From assembly GCA_017934545.1 (NCBI GenBank), contig JAGBJI010000004.1, positions 62,001-126,000 on the forward strand: a DNA stretch of 64,000 nt. Reading direction: 5' to 3'. Position 1 is the stretch's first letter; each line of letters begins with the position of its first letter. A model generated the notes under the pieces. That model was given only the letters and a program-made list of their open reading frames with translations. It was not told the origin of the DNA and did not search any database. Below are positions 52,129-60,292 of the stretch, in pieces. Origin of the DNA: Bacteroidales bacterium. GTDB lineage: Bacteria; Bacteroidota; Bacteroidia; Bacteroidales; P3. The position numbers and the translations under genes are program-made.

Positions 52129-53649
52129 ATGAAAAAATTCTTACTGATTTTTTTCTGTTTTTTCATAATCCCTACCCTTTCGTTTGCACAAAAAACAGAC
52201 ATAGACGGCTACGTGTTGTCGTCAAATGACAATCTGCCTGTCAGCCAAGTCAACATATCCGTTCAGGGTACGCACACGGGAACATCAACCGATGAAAACG
52301 GAAAATACATTCTGACTGGCATCCAATTGCCTGCCGTTTTGACTTTTTCACATGTTGCGTTCAAAAAAGAAAAAATTACACTAACCAAAAAACATATCAA
52401 AAACGGAAAAATCAATCTGAATGTTTTGCTAAAAGAAAAAAGCACCGAGTTGGACGAATTCGTTGTCCGAAGTCAAAAGATTTACAATTTGGAAAGATTG
52501 GTTTACGATTTTGAAATAGATTCGTCCAATATCTATCTGCTTTGCAACAAAAAGGGTAAAAAGTCGCTTCAGGTTTATACGTATTACGACTACATGCTGC
52601 GGCAACAAACCGTGCCTGACAAAATCAACGAAATCAGTTTTGATTCGCGTAACAATTTAAGAATAAGAAACAAAAAGGAAAACTCATATTTTTTAATCAA
52701 TCCGTCAGACACAAATACCGTCTTTTGTCCGTACGATTCAATGATAAACGGATTGAACAGAATAATTGCCGATGATAAGTATTACAAAGACAACCGTTTG
52801 GAACAGTTCAGCAAATATTATCTGCGTCATCTCAACACTACTTTCCCCCAGATACTGCAACATCCGGGCAAATTTGAGTACGATTGGACATGCTCGTGGC
52901 AACGCGACTTGTACTACATTGGCCGAACGGACAATTCGGTGTATTTCGCTTTGTTTTCACTGTCGGGAAAATACAAAGGCATATTCCGTGTTTATATTGA
53001 CAAAAACGACAGCCCGCATTACACACTTGTATACTACACTTTAGCGAACATCAACGATTGGCTCTACGCCCGAAAAAACGCAAACCCCTTTGCCAACGAA
53101 TATTTTGACGGAGAAAGTATGGACAATCTGCAATATTTTTCACAAAGCGGACAAATCAGAAATGAATTTTTAAATAAATTGGGATTAAGCCCTGTCTACG
53201 GCAAAAAAGCTATAATGTATCAAAACTTTAACAACCACGGCCGCTTGTCACTATACACTGCCGGCAAAGCGACACATCCGACAATTTTTATCACAACCAA
53301 ACACAATTTTTATATTTTCAACTGTGAGAAAAGTGTCATATACTGCCTTGACAAAAACCACCGACTGATACGTCAAGTAACTATGGACGAAAAAGTTAAA
53401 GAAGATTTGCATTTTTGTGAAGAAATAATTTTTGACGTATCTGAAAACAGATGTTTTGTCCGCACGTTAGATTTCGGCATAACCCGCCTGCGTGAGTTGA
53501 ACCTGCAGACGGGCAAATACACAAAACTCATAAAACTGCTTAAACCCGGAATAGAAAAAATACGTATCGCACAGGACAAATTGTATTTCACCGCACCGCT
53601 GGAAACAAGCACGGGTATGGAACGTTTGCTCTACGTTCAAAGTTTTTAA
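52129..53649 (+). CDS. secreted protein with N-terminal carboxypeptidase-like regulatory domain
   Basis: A 506-residue exported protein. The signal peptide (MKKFLLIFFCFFIIPTLSFAQ) is followed by a carboxypeptidase-D-like regulatory beta-sandwich (about 22-105), with I-D-G-Y-V-L, V-N-I-S-V-Q-G-T and S-T-D-E-N-G-K-Y. This is the fold also found at the N-terminus of TonB-dependent receptors. The region after it (about 110-506) does not resemble a receptor barrel. It contains repeating aromatic beta-strand patterns and a C-terminal stretch (from about 370: I-F-I-T-T-K-H-N-F-Y-I-F, S-V-I-Y-C-L-D-K) that could be a propeller-like fold. I cannot name the family. There is no T9SS tail. It appears to be transcribed on its own, with a class D repeat array after it. 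Confidence 0.78.
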   Translation: MKKFLLIFFCFFIIPTLSFAQKTDIDGYVLSSNDNLPVSQVNISVQGTHTGTSTDENGKYILTGIQLPAVLTFSHVAFKKEKITLTKKHIKNGKINLNVLLKEKSTELDEFVVRSQKIYNLERLVYDFEIDSSNIYLLCNKKGKKSLQVYTYYDYMLRQQTVPDKINEISFDSRNNLRIRNKKENSYFLINPSDTNTVFCPYDSMINGLNRIIADDKYYKDNRLEQFSKYYLRHLNTTFPQILQHPGKFEYDWTCSWQRDLYYIGRTDNSVYFALFSLSGKYKGIFRVYIDKNDSPHYTLVYYTLANINDWLYARKNANPFANEYFDGESMDNLQYFSQSGQIRNEFLNKLGLSPVYGKKAIMYQNFNNHGRLSLYTAGKATHPTIFITTKHNFYIFNCEKSVIYCLDKNHRLIRQVTMDEKVKEDLHFCEEIIFDVSENRCFVRTLDFGITRLRELNLQTGKYTKLIKLLKPGIEKIRIAQDKLYFTAPLETSTGMERLLYVQSF

Positions 53650-53668
53650 AACGCCGTTTTAATCTCAA

Positions 53669-53775
53669 AAAAGTGTGATTTTTATACAGTATAAGTGTGA
53701 CTTTTACTGCACAAAAGTGTGATTTTTCATAATAAAAAGTGTGACTTTTAATATTAAAAAGTCACACTTTTGCTG
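53669..53775. repeat. 22-bp-period A-tract/T-tract array, class D (core GTGTGA), five units
   Basis: GTGTGA starts at 53673, 53695, 53717 and 53739, and a fifth, inverted version (GTCACAC) starts at 53761. All spacings are exactly 22 bp. A- and T-rich flanks surround each unit, alternating TTTTT and CTTTT after the core. Unit 5 is the reverse complement of the others and could pair with any of them. A short ATACAG/CTGTAT pair lies within the array. It sits between the convergent ends of the gene before and the CoA-transferase gene. Confidence 0.85.
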
Positions 53776-53801
53776 TATCAGAATGCGGTTTTATGTATAA
53801 A

Positions 53802-53835
53802 AAAGAGCGGTTTTACGACCGCAAAACCACTCTTT
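53802..53835. terminator. bidirectional intrinsic terminator between convergent genes
   Basis: AAAGAGCGGTTTT (53802-53814) pairs with AAAACCACTCTTT (53823-53835), one mismatch. It lies 30 bp beyond the CoA-transferase stop; the stem arms themselves supply the A/T runs. Confidence 0.75.
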
Positions 53836-53865
53836 AAGAATGTAAAACAATGTTAAATGAAATTA

Positions 53866-55173
53866 TTATTTCTTTGAAATGAATACGAAATGCGAACCGT
53901 AACGTTCAAATGCAGCCTTTTCCAACATTTCCCTGTGGTCCGGGTGTGCAATAGAGGTTAACAGTTTGGCACGTTGCTGCAAACTTTTGCCGTAAACATA
54001 AACTGCTCCGTATTCGGTCACTATCCAATGCAACAGACTGCGTGACGCTCCGCTGCAAGCACCTGTTTTCAATGTAGGAACTATCTTGCTGATGCCTTTG
54101 GTTGCCGAAGGCATAGCCATAATGTTCTTTCCGCCTACGGACATTGACGCTCCGATGACAAAATCGTTCTGTCCGCCTATGCCGCTAAAGAACTTTGTTC
54201 CCAAGGTTTCCGCAGACACCTGACCGGTTATATCAATCTCCAACGCAGAATTAATAGCCGTCATCTTGGTTTGCTGTGCTATGATGCGGGGGTCGTTAGT
54301 GTAGCCTACGTCCATCATCTTCACCATCGGGTTGTCATCAAGGAAATCGTACAAACGCTTTGAACCCATAACGAAAGTTGAAACTATCTTGCCTCTGTCC
54401 AAAACTTTTTCCGCTCCGTTGATAACTCCTTTTTCTATCAACGGCAAAGCACCGTCGGAAAACATCTCCGTATGGATACCCAAATTCTTGTGATTGCCCA
54501 ATTGTGCCAAAACGGCGTTAGGTATTGCACCTATACCCATCTGCATGCACGCTCCGTCATCAATAAGCGAAGCCACATGTTTGCCTATCATGGTCTGAAC
54601 TTCATCGGGTTGTGCAGGAGGGGCTTCAAGCAACGGTGTATTGTCCTCAACGAATATGTCTATCATTGACATAGGTATCAACGCATCGCCGAATGCACGC
54701 GGTATTTCGGGGTTTACCACTGCTATGACCGTCTTTGCTTTTTCTACGGCAGCCAAAGTAGCATCCACGCTCGTACCCAGCGAAACATATCCGTGTTTAT
54801 CGGGTACGGACACTTGTATCATAGCCACATCGCAAGGCAGGACTTCGTCGCGGTACAATTTCTGCGTATCGCAAAGATGTACGGGTATATAATCAGCATA
54901 TCCGCTCTGAACGTCTTTACGTACGTTCTTGCCTACAAAAAATGCATCATGCTGGAATATTCCTTCAAATTCAGATGATGCATACGGAGCGGGACCTTCG
55001 GTATGAAGATGGTGTACATAAACATCTCTGAACTCTCCTCTTTTGCCTCTTTCGCACATTGCTTTTATCAAACATTGCGGTGCGGCGGAAACAGACGACA
55101 AATGAATATGGTCGCCCGACTTAATGACTTCAACGGCTTGTTGTGCCGTTACAGGTTTGTAAGTGTTTTTCAT
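53866..55173 (-). CDS. acetyl-CoA hydrolase/transferase family CoA-transferase
   Basis: A cytoplasmic 435-residue class I CoA-transferase of the Cat1/AbfT type, which moves CoA between acetyl-CoA and an organic acid such as succinate, 4-hydroxybutyrate or butyrate. Two Rossmann-like halves are seen. The active-site glutamate lies in G-I-H-T-E-M-F-S-D-G near residue 238, and G-x-G-x-x-P-N-A-V precedes it (I-G-A-I-P-N-A-V-L). Length and motifs fit 4-hydroxybutyrate CoA-transferases best. No other fermentation genes are nearby to fix the substrate. It is a single-gene unit ending at the convergent terminator. Confidence 0.9.
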   Translation of the reverse strand: MKNTYKPVTAQQAVEVIKSGDHIHLSSVSAAPQCLIKAMCERGKRGEFRDVYVHHLHTEGPAPYASSEFEGIFQHDAFFVGKNVRKDVQSGYADYIPVHLCDTQKLYRDEVLPCDVAMIQVSVPDKHGYVSLGTSVDATLAAVEKAKTVIAVVNPEIPRAFGDALIPMSMIDIFVEDNTPLLEAPPAQPDEVQTMIGKHVASLIDDGACMQMGIGAIPNAVLAQLGNHKNLGIHTEMFSDGALPLIEKGVINGAEKVLDRGKIVSTFVMGSKRLYDFLDDNPMVKMMDVGYTNDPRIIAQQTKMTAINSALEIDITGQVSAETLGTKFFSGIGGQNDFVIGASMSVGGKNIMAMPSATKGISKIVPTLKTGACSGASRSLLHWIVTEYGAVYVYGKSLQQRAKLLTSIAHPDHREMLEKAAFERYGSHFVFISKK

Positions 55174-55257
55174 TATTGTATAGTATTTAATTACATTTAA
55201 TTATATAACGCCGTTTTTTACACAATTATTTCATAAACACGCAAATAAATAACAAAA

Positions 55258-55288
55258 AAACTATCCGCCGCAATGCAACGGATAGTTT
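55258..55288 (-). terminator. intrinsic terminator of the DUF4465/T9SS gene
   Basis: AAACTATCCG (55258-55267) pairs with CGGATAGTTT (55279-55288). On the minus strand it is followed by TTTTTTGTTATTTATT. It lies 40 bp past the stop of the gene at 55329. Confidence 0.85.
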
Positions 55289-55328
55289 CAGAAATAAAAA
55301 ACACTTATCTTTTTTATAAGACCTTTTC

Positions 55329-56900
55329 TTATCTGACTATGATTTTCTTTGTTACGGTTTTGTTTGCACTGACAACTTTTACAAAGTATACACCTGCACT
55401 TAAATTGTCAAATCTCACATTGTTAACCGCTCCGTTTACACTATTGATAGTGCGTCCGTATACATCGGTCAAATAAACGTCGGCTCTGTCAAAGTCAAAT
55501 CCAACAGTTACGTAATCTTTTGCAGGTACAGGATAAACGGTTATACCTTCCGCTGCATTGTTTACAGTCAATGCTGATTGTGTAGCATCGTTTTGGTATA
55601 CGAAATTGTCCAAACACAAATACATAGGGATATAATATGCAGCGTCGTTTGTCTGCAGGCTGAATTTTATCTTGCTTACCGTTCCGAAAGACGACAAATC
55701 CAACCATCTCCAGTCGCTTCTGTTGCCGACACCTCCCTGTCTTGCATCACGCAAATAAAGTTCGGCGGTTTTTACTGCTGCTCCCGTATTGTCCAAACCT
55801 TCCGCTACAACTTTGAACCATAAATCTTCCTGTTCGGATTCATAAATAAATGAAGACATTGATTGTGCTACATAAACTCCTTCAGGAGTGAATTCTTTGC
55901 CGTCAGCTTTTTCAACTACCATATGCTCTTCCGAATTGTACGAAGAGTAGTATCCCTGAAGATAAACTTTGCCAGAGCCGTCCACACCGCAGGTATCAGC
56001 GGCAGCATAATAGTTGTTGTCCCAACCCGTTCCGCTTACGGAAGTTGCACTTGCAGTTGCAGGGTTGGTAATGTTTGACAATCCCCATCCTATTGCCATG
56101 GAATATGTCGGTTCAACGACACCCGGGAACAACAAACCGTTGGATACATAGTTTTTATGTTTGGAATTGTCCGCAGCAACTTCGTCAAAATTTTCTGCCG
56201 AAGGCAATTCGTAAGCATTTTCCTGTGAAAGCAAATTTTCCATGTCTGCAATCAAATAAGGTTTTCCTGCATTGATAACGCAAACTCCCGACAAATCAAA
56301 TCCTGCAGAGTAGCCCGGAGTCACGGGGTCGTAGATTACATTGCCTTTGGAGTCTTTATCCTGTCCTGAAACTACATCTACTATACGTACCAAACGGATA
56401 TTGTTCTTGTCCAAATCTGCATTGTCTTCCAAATCATCCAAATCAAATCCGGTACCGTAATGATAATCCGTATTGCCTGCTAAATTGTAATAGTCCGAAG
56501 GTTGTTTTGAATCTTCCGTTGCAGTGCTTACAGCCGGGAATCTGAAGAAATGAACGCCGTCGGAACTTACTTCAACAAATGCAAGTTCCATAAAAGTTTC
56601 GGCAAATGCGTTTTCAAAAACGGCAAAGTCCGCTCCGGGACCGTTGATTATAGGACGGTCAAACGTAACAAGTGCATTGCCGCCGTTGCCAAGCGAAACG
56701 CAAACCAAATTTCCCGTATCTGCAACCCCTACGGCATAGAACGGACGTCCGTATGTAACATCTGCATCTCTGTTAACCTCAACTCCGCTTGCCCAAGAAA
56801 CAATTTTAGGGTCGTTTTTTGCGATTTTTTTATCACCCTCTTGTGACATTGCTGCAAAAGAAACTAATCCTGCCAGCAAAATAAAAATACTTTTCTTCAT
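55329..56900 (-). CDS. B12-riboswitch-controlled DUF4465 protein with T9SS sorting domain
   Basis: A secreted 523-residue protein. After the signal peptide (ends FAAMSQ) come three parts. The first is a beta-sandwich domain (about 30-215) with N-G-P-G-A-D-F-A-V-F-E-N, a motif seen in Bacteroidetes surface proteins near cobalamin-uptake genes. The second is a DUF4465 domain (about 225-435), with Y-V-A-Q-S, W-R-W-L-D-L-S-S-F-G and M-Y-L-C-L-D-N-F. The third is a C-terminal T9SS type A sorting domain (about 450-523, V-Y-P-V-P-A-K-D to K-K-I-I-V-R). DUF4465 occurs in Bacteroides surface proteins reported to bind vitamin B12 (my recollection, including BtuH). The cobalamin riboswitch upstream supports a B12-capture role. 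Those proteins are usually lipoproteins; this one lacks a lipobox and uses the T9SS instead. It is transcribed alone. Confidence 0.85.
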   Translation of the reverse strand: MKKSIFILLAGLVSFAAMSQEGDKKIAKNDPKIVSWASGVEVNRDADVTYGRPFYAVGVADTGNLVCVSLGNGGNALVTFDRPIINGPGADFAVFENAFAETFMELAFVEVSSDGVHFFRFPAVSTATEDSKQPSDYYNLAGNTDYHYGTGFDLDDLEDNADLDKNNIRLVRIVDVVSGQDKDSKGNVIYDPVTPGYSAGFDLSGVCVINAGKPYLIADMENLLSQENAYELPSAENFDEVAADNSKHKNYVSNGLLFPGVVEPTYSMAIGWGLSNITNPATASATSVSGTGWDNNYYAAADTCGVDGSGKVYLQGYYSSYNSEEHMVVEKADGKEFTPEGVYVAQSMSSFIYESEQEDLWFKVVAEGLDNTGAAVKTAELYLRDARQGGVGNRSDWRWLDLSSFGTVSKIKFSLQTNDAAYYIPMYLCLDNFVYQNDATQSALTVNNAAEGITVYPVPAKDYVTVGFDFDRADVYLTDVYGRTINSVNGAVNNVRFDNLSAGVYFVKVVSANKTVTKKIIVR

Positions 56901-56984
56901 TGTCGTATCGTTTTATTAATTTTAATTATGCTATCCGTCAAACGTAATAACAATATGCGACGCTCCGAAGAAAAGTATCAAAAC

Positions 56985-57018
56985 AAAAAATAAAAAAAAT
57001 AACAAACAACATGTTATT
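56985..57018 (-). terminator. possible riboswitch expression platform (terminator hairpin)
   Basis: On the minus strand AATAACA pairs with TGTTATT around a 7-nt loop and is followed by TTTTTTTATTTTTT. It lies about 45 bp after the B12 box and 85 bp before the start codon, where a regulated terminator would sit. The stem is short and A/T-rich. Confidence 0.45.
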
Positions 57019-57054
57019 ATCCTTTTCCCCGAAGATAATCAACAAATCTCAACA

Positions 57055-57235
57055 CTCACGGCAGGTCTTCTGACTTACTCCTCATTGCAACGCCTTCCCG
57101 TTATATATTTCAGATTATATCTTACAGTGGCACTGTGTTGCAATTTTAACAGAGAATACAGCAGCGGGCCTGCACAGGATTCACACCTGTTTCCCTTTTA
57201 ATTGCGGAAAAAACAATCCGCAAACCGTAAATGCA
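57055..57235 (-). promoter_or_regulatory. cobalamin riboswitch
   Basis: Read on the minus strand, the segment contains the conserved GGGAAACAGGTGTGAATCC region (around 57195-57177), then GCCCGCTGCTGTATTC, a GTGCCACTG core (around 57128) with GGGAAGGC, and the B12 box AGTCAGAAGACCTGCC (57060-57075). The order and motifs are those of the adenosylcobalamin-binding riboswitch. Binding of cobalamin would be expected to lower expression of the gene starting at 56900. Confidence 0.95.
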
Positions 57236-57239
57236 ATTG

Positions 57240-57269
57240 CAAAATTACACAATAAATAAATACTGACAA
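57240..57269 (-). promoter_or_regulatory. promoter of the riboswitch-DUF4465 unit
   Basis: On the minus strand TTTG (complement of 57267-57270), 19 bp, then TAATTTTG (complement of 57240-57247). Transcription would start near 57233, just before the aptamer. Together with the riboswitch and terminator this accounts for the 401-bp gap 56901-57301. Confidence 0.75.
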
Positions 57270-57301
57270 AATAAAATACGGAAAATTTGCGGTTTACCGT
57301 A

Positions 57302-57937
57302 TCAATGACGTCTTGTTGCTTTGTAAAGTTTATGAATAAATTTGGTAAAATAACGCCCTGTAATCAAAACAAAGCAAGAGAAACAAAAACTGCCTGCAAC
57401 TACATAAAGCGTACGGCGGTCCATAACATTAGGGTCCCATCTGTCGCCGAACAAAATGATAAATGCAACCGTTGCAATGCCTGTCATCACCACTGCAATC
57501 AGAACCAACATGGCGTTAATCTTAACTTCACGGAACCAAAACCGCTTGTCTAATTTTTGATGTTGCTTTTGCTGGCGTTCTTTTCTGATTCTTTCCGTGC
57601 GGTACGGGTCATCATCGGTATTTATCATACCGCTGTTGCCGTGCTTTAACATACGGAGAAAATGTTGTGCGTCTTCATCGCCTTTGTCTGCCGCACGGTT
57701 GATATAACCCATGGCTCTGTCACGGTCAACATCCACTCCTTTGCCTTCCAAATAACAAATTCCCAATCTGTAATCGGCAAAAGCGTAACCCTATTCAGAT
57801 GCTTTTTCAAGCCAATAACAAGCCTGTTTATAATCTTTTTGTACTCCGTTCTCACCTTTAAAATAAAAAATACCCAATGCACACTGTGCTTTGGCGGAAC
57901 CTTCCTGTGCTTTAATCTTGTATTCTTCTATATTCAT
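57302..57937 (-). pseudogene. Sel1-repeat membrane protein interrupted by an amber codon
   Basis: One frame of 212 codons runs from ATG 57937 to the stop at 57302, broken by TAG at 57791-57793 (codon 49). Before the stop is one Sel1-like repeat (A-K-A-Q-C-A-L-G-I-F-Y-F-K-G-E-N-G-V, then A-C-Y-W-L-E-K-A-S-E). After it, a second repeat continues in register (G-Y-A-F-A-D-Y-R-L-G-I-C-Y-L-E-G-K-G-V), then a charged segment and two membrane helices (about 150-170 and 180-200). The expected residue at the stop is Gln (E-Q-G-Y-A), so a single CAG-to-TAG change explains it. Other genes here end in TAG, so genome-wide recoding is unlikely. It is the last gene of the ruvX operon, where loss would be tolerated. 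A restart at an internal codon near 57766 is possible. Confidence 0.8.
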
Positions 57938-57944
57938 ATATATA

Positions 57945-58613
57945 CTACTGCATTGAATGAATTATGGTTTTACTTTTGTGGTTTGCGAATTCTTTTTCCA
58001 ACAACCGCATGTCAGTGTCGGTAGTATGATAAGGATAAAATATCTTTGGTTGAATTCTGTCAACAAAATACTTTGCCTGTTGTATTGTCATGGTGTACGG
58101 TTGGTTTACGGCCAAGAACAATATGTCGCATCCGTCAATCTCGGGTGACTCATCTACGGTTTCGGTATCGCCCGATATGTATATACGCATACCGTCTGCG
58201 GTCAGCAAATAGCCGTTATCCCTTCCCAAAGGGTGGAACACGTCCCTGCCTTGAGTGGTGTTGTATGCAGCAAAAGCTTTTACGGTTATACCGCAATGCT
58301 GCGTAGTTCTGTAATTGTCTAACGCTTCTCCGCTGCCGTACATCTGCACTGTTTGCTTATTGGATATGATTACGGTGCGGTCTTTTTTCAACATATCCAC
58401 CGCAGTTCTGTCGTAATGGTCGTCGTGTGAATGGGTTATCAAAATAATATCCGCTTTGGGCAAAGTAACGCTACGGTCAAAATACTGCATAAGCGGGTCT
58501 ACGTATATATATGTATCACCCCATTGAAACATAAGCGATGCGTGGGCAAAGAAATATATGCTTAACTCCCTGCCGTCAGGCAAAACATATTTATCGCACT
58601 GCGTGTTATTCAT
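57945..58613 (-). CDS. metallo-beta-lactamase-fold hydrolase (UlaG-like)
   Basis: A cytoplasmic 222-residue hydrolase with the metal-binding motif T-H-S-H-D-D-H-Y-D near residue 60 and later ligands at I-S-G-D-T-E and Y-P-Y-H-T-T-D. The short form without extra domains resembles the UlaG-like/UPF0173 branch of the superfamily, whose members act on phosphoesters or lactones. The substrate is unknown. Its first 8 bp overlap the end of the TPR lipoprotein gene, and the interrupted Sel1 gene starts 7 bp after it. Confidence 0.85.
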   Translation of the reverse strand: MNNTQCDKYVLPDGRELSIYFFAHASLMFQWGDTYIYVDPLMQYFDRSVTLPKADIILITHSHDDHYDRTAVDMLKKDRTVIISNKQTVQMYGSGEALDNYRTTQHCGITVKAFAAYNTTQGRDVFHPLGRDNGYLLTADGMRIYISGDTETVDESPEIDGCDILFLAVNQPYTMTIQQAKYFVDRIQPKIFYPYHTTDTDMRLLEKEFANHKSKTIIHSMQ

Positions 58614-59136
58614 CTGTCTTTACGTTTTTCAAAAACTCAAGCGGATTTTTCATCGTATCCAACTGCAACATCTGCCGTGCAACGTTGACAAACTTGCTGT
58701 CGGGGAACTTTTCAATATATGTTTCGTACGCTTTAATGCTTTCTTCCCTGTTCAGACAAACGTCGTGCAGCACCATAGCCCTGTAAAAATACGCCAAACC
58801 GTTTTTCTTTCCCTGCGGAAACTCTTTAATCATACGGTCCAAGCACTGCAACGCACTGTCACATTCGTTCAACTCCTTATAAATATTGCTCATGTTGAAC
58901 AGATAAGTTTCGCTCATAGTGTCCTGCGGATAGTCCTTGATATAAGAAGCATACATTGACAACATACTGTCAACAACCGCCGAACCTTGACTGATGGGTA
59001 CAGTCCTTACGCTTTCGGCATATTCACGTATGGCTTTCTGACGGCTTATGCGTTTGTCCTCTTGTGAAGAACAGGCAGCAAAAACCAAAACCATTGCCGT
59101 AAAACATACCGTTAATATTATGTTCTTTGATTTCAT
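58606..59136 (-). CDS. TPR lipoprotein
   Basis: A 176-residue lipoprotein. The signal peptide ends in V-F-A-A-C-S-S with the lipid-attachment cysteine at residue 22. The mature part is helical, with about three tetratricopeptide-like repeats (I-Y-K-E-L-N-E-C-D-S-A-L-Q-C-L-D near 95, and A-Y-F-Y-R-A-M-V-L-H). Ser at +2 suggests outer-membrane sorting. A TPR lipoprotein after def is common in Bacteroidetes. It starts 8 bp after def; its partner is unknown. Confidence 0.87.
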   Translation of the reverse strand: MKSKNIILTVCFTAMVLVFAACSSQEDKRISRQKAIREYAESVRTVPISQGSAVVDSMLSMYASYIKDYPQDTMSETYLFNMSNIYKELNECDSALQCLDRMIKEFPQGKKNGLAYFYRAMVLHDVCLNREESIKAYETYIEKFPDSKFVNVARQMLQLDTMKNPLEFLKNVKTDE

Positions 59137-59143
59137 AACCGTT

Positions 59144-59692
59144 TTATTTCATCATTTTGTAATCCGTATGCACTCTGTGTTCGGATATGTCACGCAATTT
59201 GCGTTTCAAAAACGCCCGTTTGATGTTTGACAACCGCTCCACAAAAACTTTACCCTGCAAATGGTCGTATTCATGTTGGAAAACTCTGGCACGGACACCG
59301 TCCAAGACAACTTCGTGCTGTACGAAATCAGCATCAAAATAGGTTATCTTCACCTGCGAAGGACGCTCTACCTGTTCGTGTATTCCCGGTACGGAAAGGC
59401 AACCTTCTTCAAACATCCACGTTTCGCCGCCCGCCTCAATTATATGCGGATTTATCATGGCTGTTTTCAACATCTGTTGGTCGGGGTACGACTCTTTGAA
59501 CGGTTCGGTATCCATTACCAACAAACTTATAGGCAGGTTAACCTGCGGAGCTGCCAATCCCACGCCGTTTGCACGGTACATGGTTTCAAACATATTGTCT
59601 ATCAATTCCTTTAAATTAGGATAATCGGGGGTTATATCTTCGGTCGGCTTTCTCAAAACCGCATGTCCGTAACCGACAATCGGTAATATCAT
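59144..59692 (-). CDS. def: peptide deformylase
   Basis: The iron enzyme that removes the formyl group from new proteins. All three motifs are intact in 182 residues: G-V-G-L-A-A-P-Q at 43-50, E-E-G-C-L-S around 95-100 with the metal ligand Cys98, and Q-H-E-Y-D-H at 139-144 with His140 and His144 as ligands and Glu141 catalytic. It lies 38 bp downstream of ruvX and 7 bp upstream of the TPR lipoprotein gene. Confidence 0.97.
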   Translation of the reverse strand: MILPIVGYGHAVLRKPTEDITPDYPNLKELIDNMFETMYRANGVGLAAPQVNLPISLLVMDTEPFKESYPDQQMLKTAMINPHIIEAGGETWMFEEGCLSVPGIHEQVERPSQVKITYFDADFVQHEVVLDGVRARVFQHEYDHLQGKVFVERLSNIKRAFLKRKLRDISEHRVHTDYKMMK

Positions 59693-59730
59693 TGTTTCTG
59701 TTCCTTAATTTATATTAATAAGTAATGTTT

Positions 59731-60174
59731 TCAGTTGTTGTAAGGCTCGTCCGTATGCCCGTCTTTGTACATTTTCATAAAATCCTGCAATATCAAAACG
59801 GCGGCAACGGCATCAATAAGTCCTTTGTCCTGCTTTTTCTTTTTCTTCAATCCGCTTTTGGCTATGGTCTGCGAAGCTATCTTGCTTGTATAACGCTCGT
59901 CTATCATATATATGTCTATGTCCGGAAACGTTGCACACAGATTGTCAACGAATATTTTTACGCTTTGGGCGCTTTGGCTCGGGGTATTGTCCAATTGTTT
60001 GGGATTTCCGACTACTATCAAATCCACTTCTTCACGCGACATATAGTCTTTGAGGAACGAAAATATATCCAACGTGGAAACGGCGTTAAGTTTGGTTGCT
60101 ATCACCTGCATGTAATCGCTCACTGCAAGCCCTACCCTTTTTTCTCCGTAATCTATTGCCAAAAACCTTCCCAT
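59731..60174 (-). CDS. ruvX: putative pre-16S rRNA nuclease / Holliday-junction resolvase-like YqgF
   Basis: A 147-residue RNase H-fold protein of the YqgF/RuvX family, implicated in 16S rRNA 5'-end maturation. It opens with the conserved A-I-D-Y-G-E-K-R-V-G-L-A-V-S motif, followed by V-V-G-N-P-K near residue 55, D-E-R-Y-T-S near 92 and a final D-A-V-A-A motif. The catalytic Asp and Glu residues are present. It is the first gene of the ruvX-def-TPR-MBL-Sel1 unit and has its own promoter. Confidence 0.94.
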   Translation of the reverse strand: MGRFLAIDYGEKRVGLAVSDYMQVIATKLNAVSTLDIFSFLKDYMSREEVDLIVVGNPKQLDNTPSQSAQSVKIFVDNLCATFPDIDIYMIDERYTSKIASQTIAKSGLKKKKKQDKGLIDAVAAVLILQDFMKMYKDGHTDEPYNN

Positions 60175-60201
60175 AAATCAAAAATCTTTGTTCTCAATTT
60201 G

Positions 60202-60232
60202 CAAAGATATAAACAATTTTCCTTCAAACCAA
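60202..60232 (-). promoter_or_regulatory. promoter of the ruvX operon
   Basis: On the minus strand TTG (complement of 60230-60232), 20 bp, then TATCTTTG (complement of 60202-60209). The leader is about 22 nt. Confidence 0.72.
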
Positions 60233-60292
60233 ACAATCGCTTAAAAATTTTAAAACGCCGCTTAAAAAACGCCTTTTTTTGAATTCATTTTT

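Noticed and set aside
53669..53775. A CRISPR-like array (regular 22-bp repeats)
   Set aside because: Gaps between units are only about 5 nt and are A/T-rich, so there are no spacers; no cas genes are present. The same holds for the other eight arrays.
57791..57793. TAG decoded as an amino acid genome-wide
   Set aside because: TAG is the natural stop of at least two intact genes in the window.
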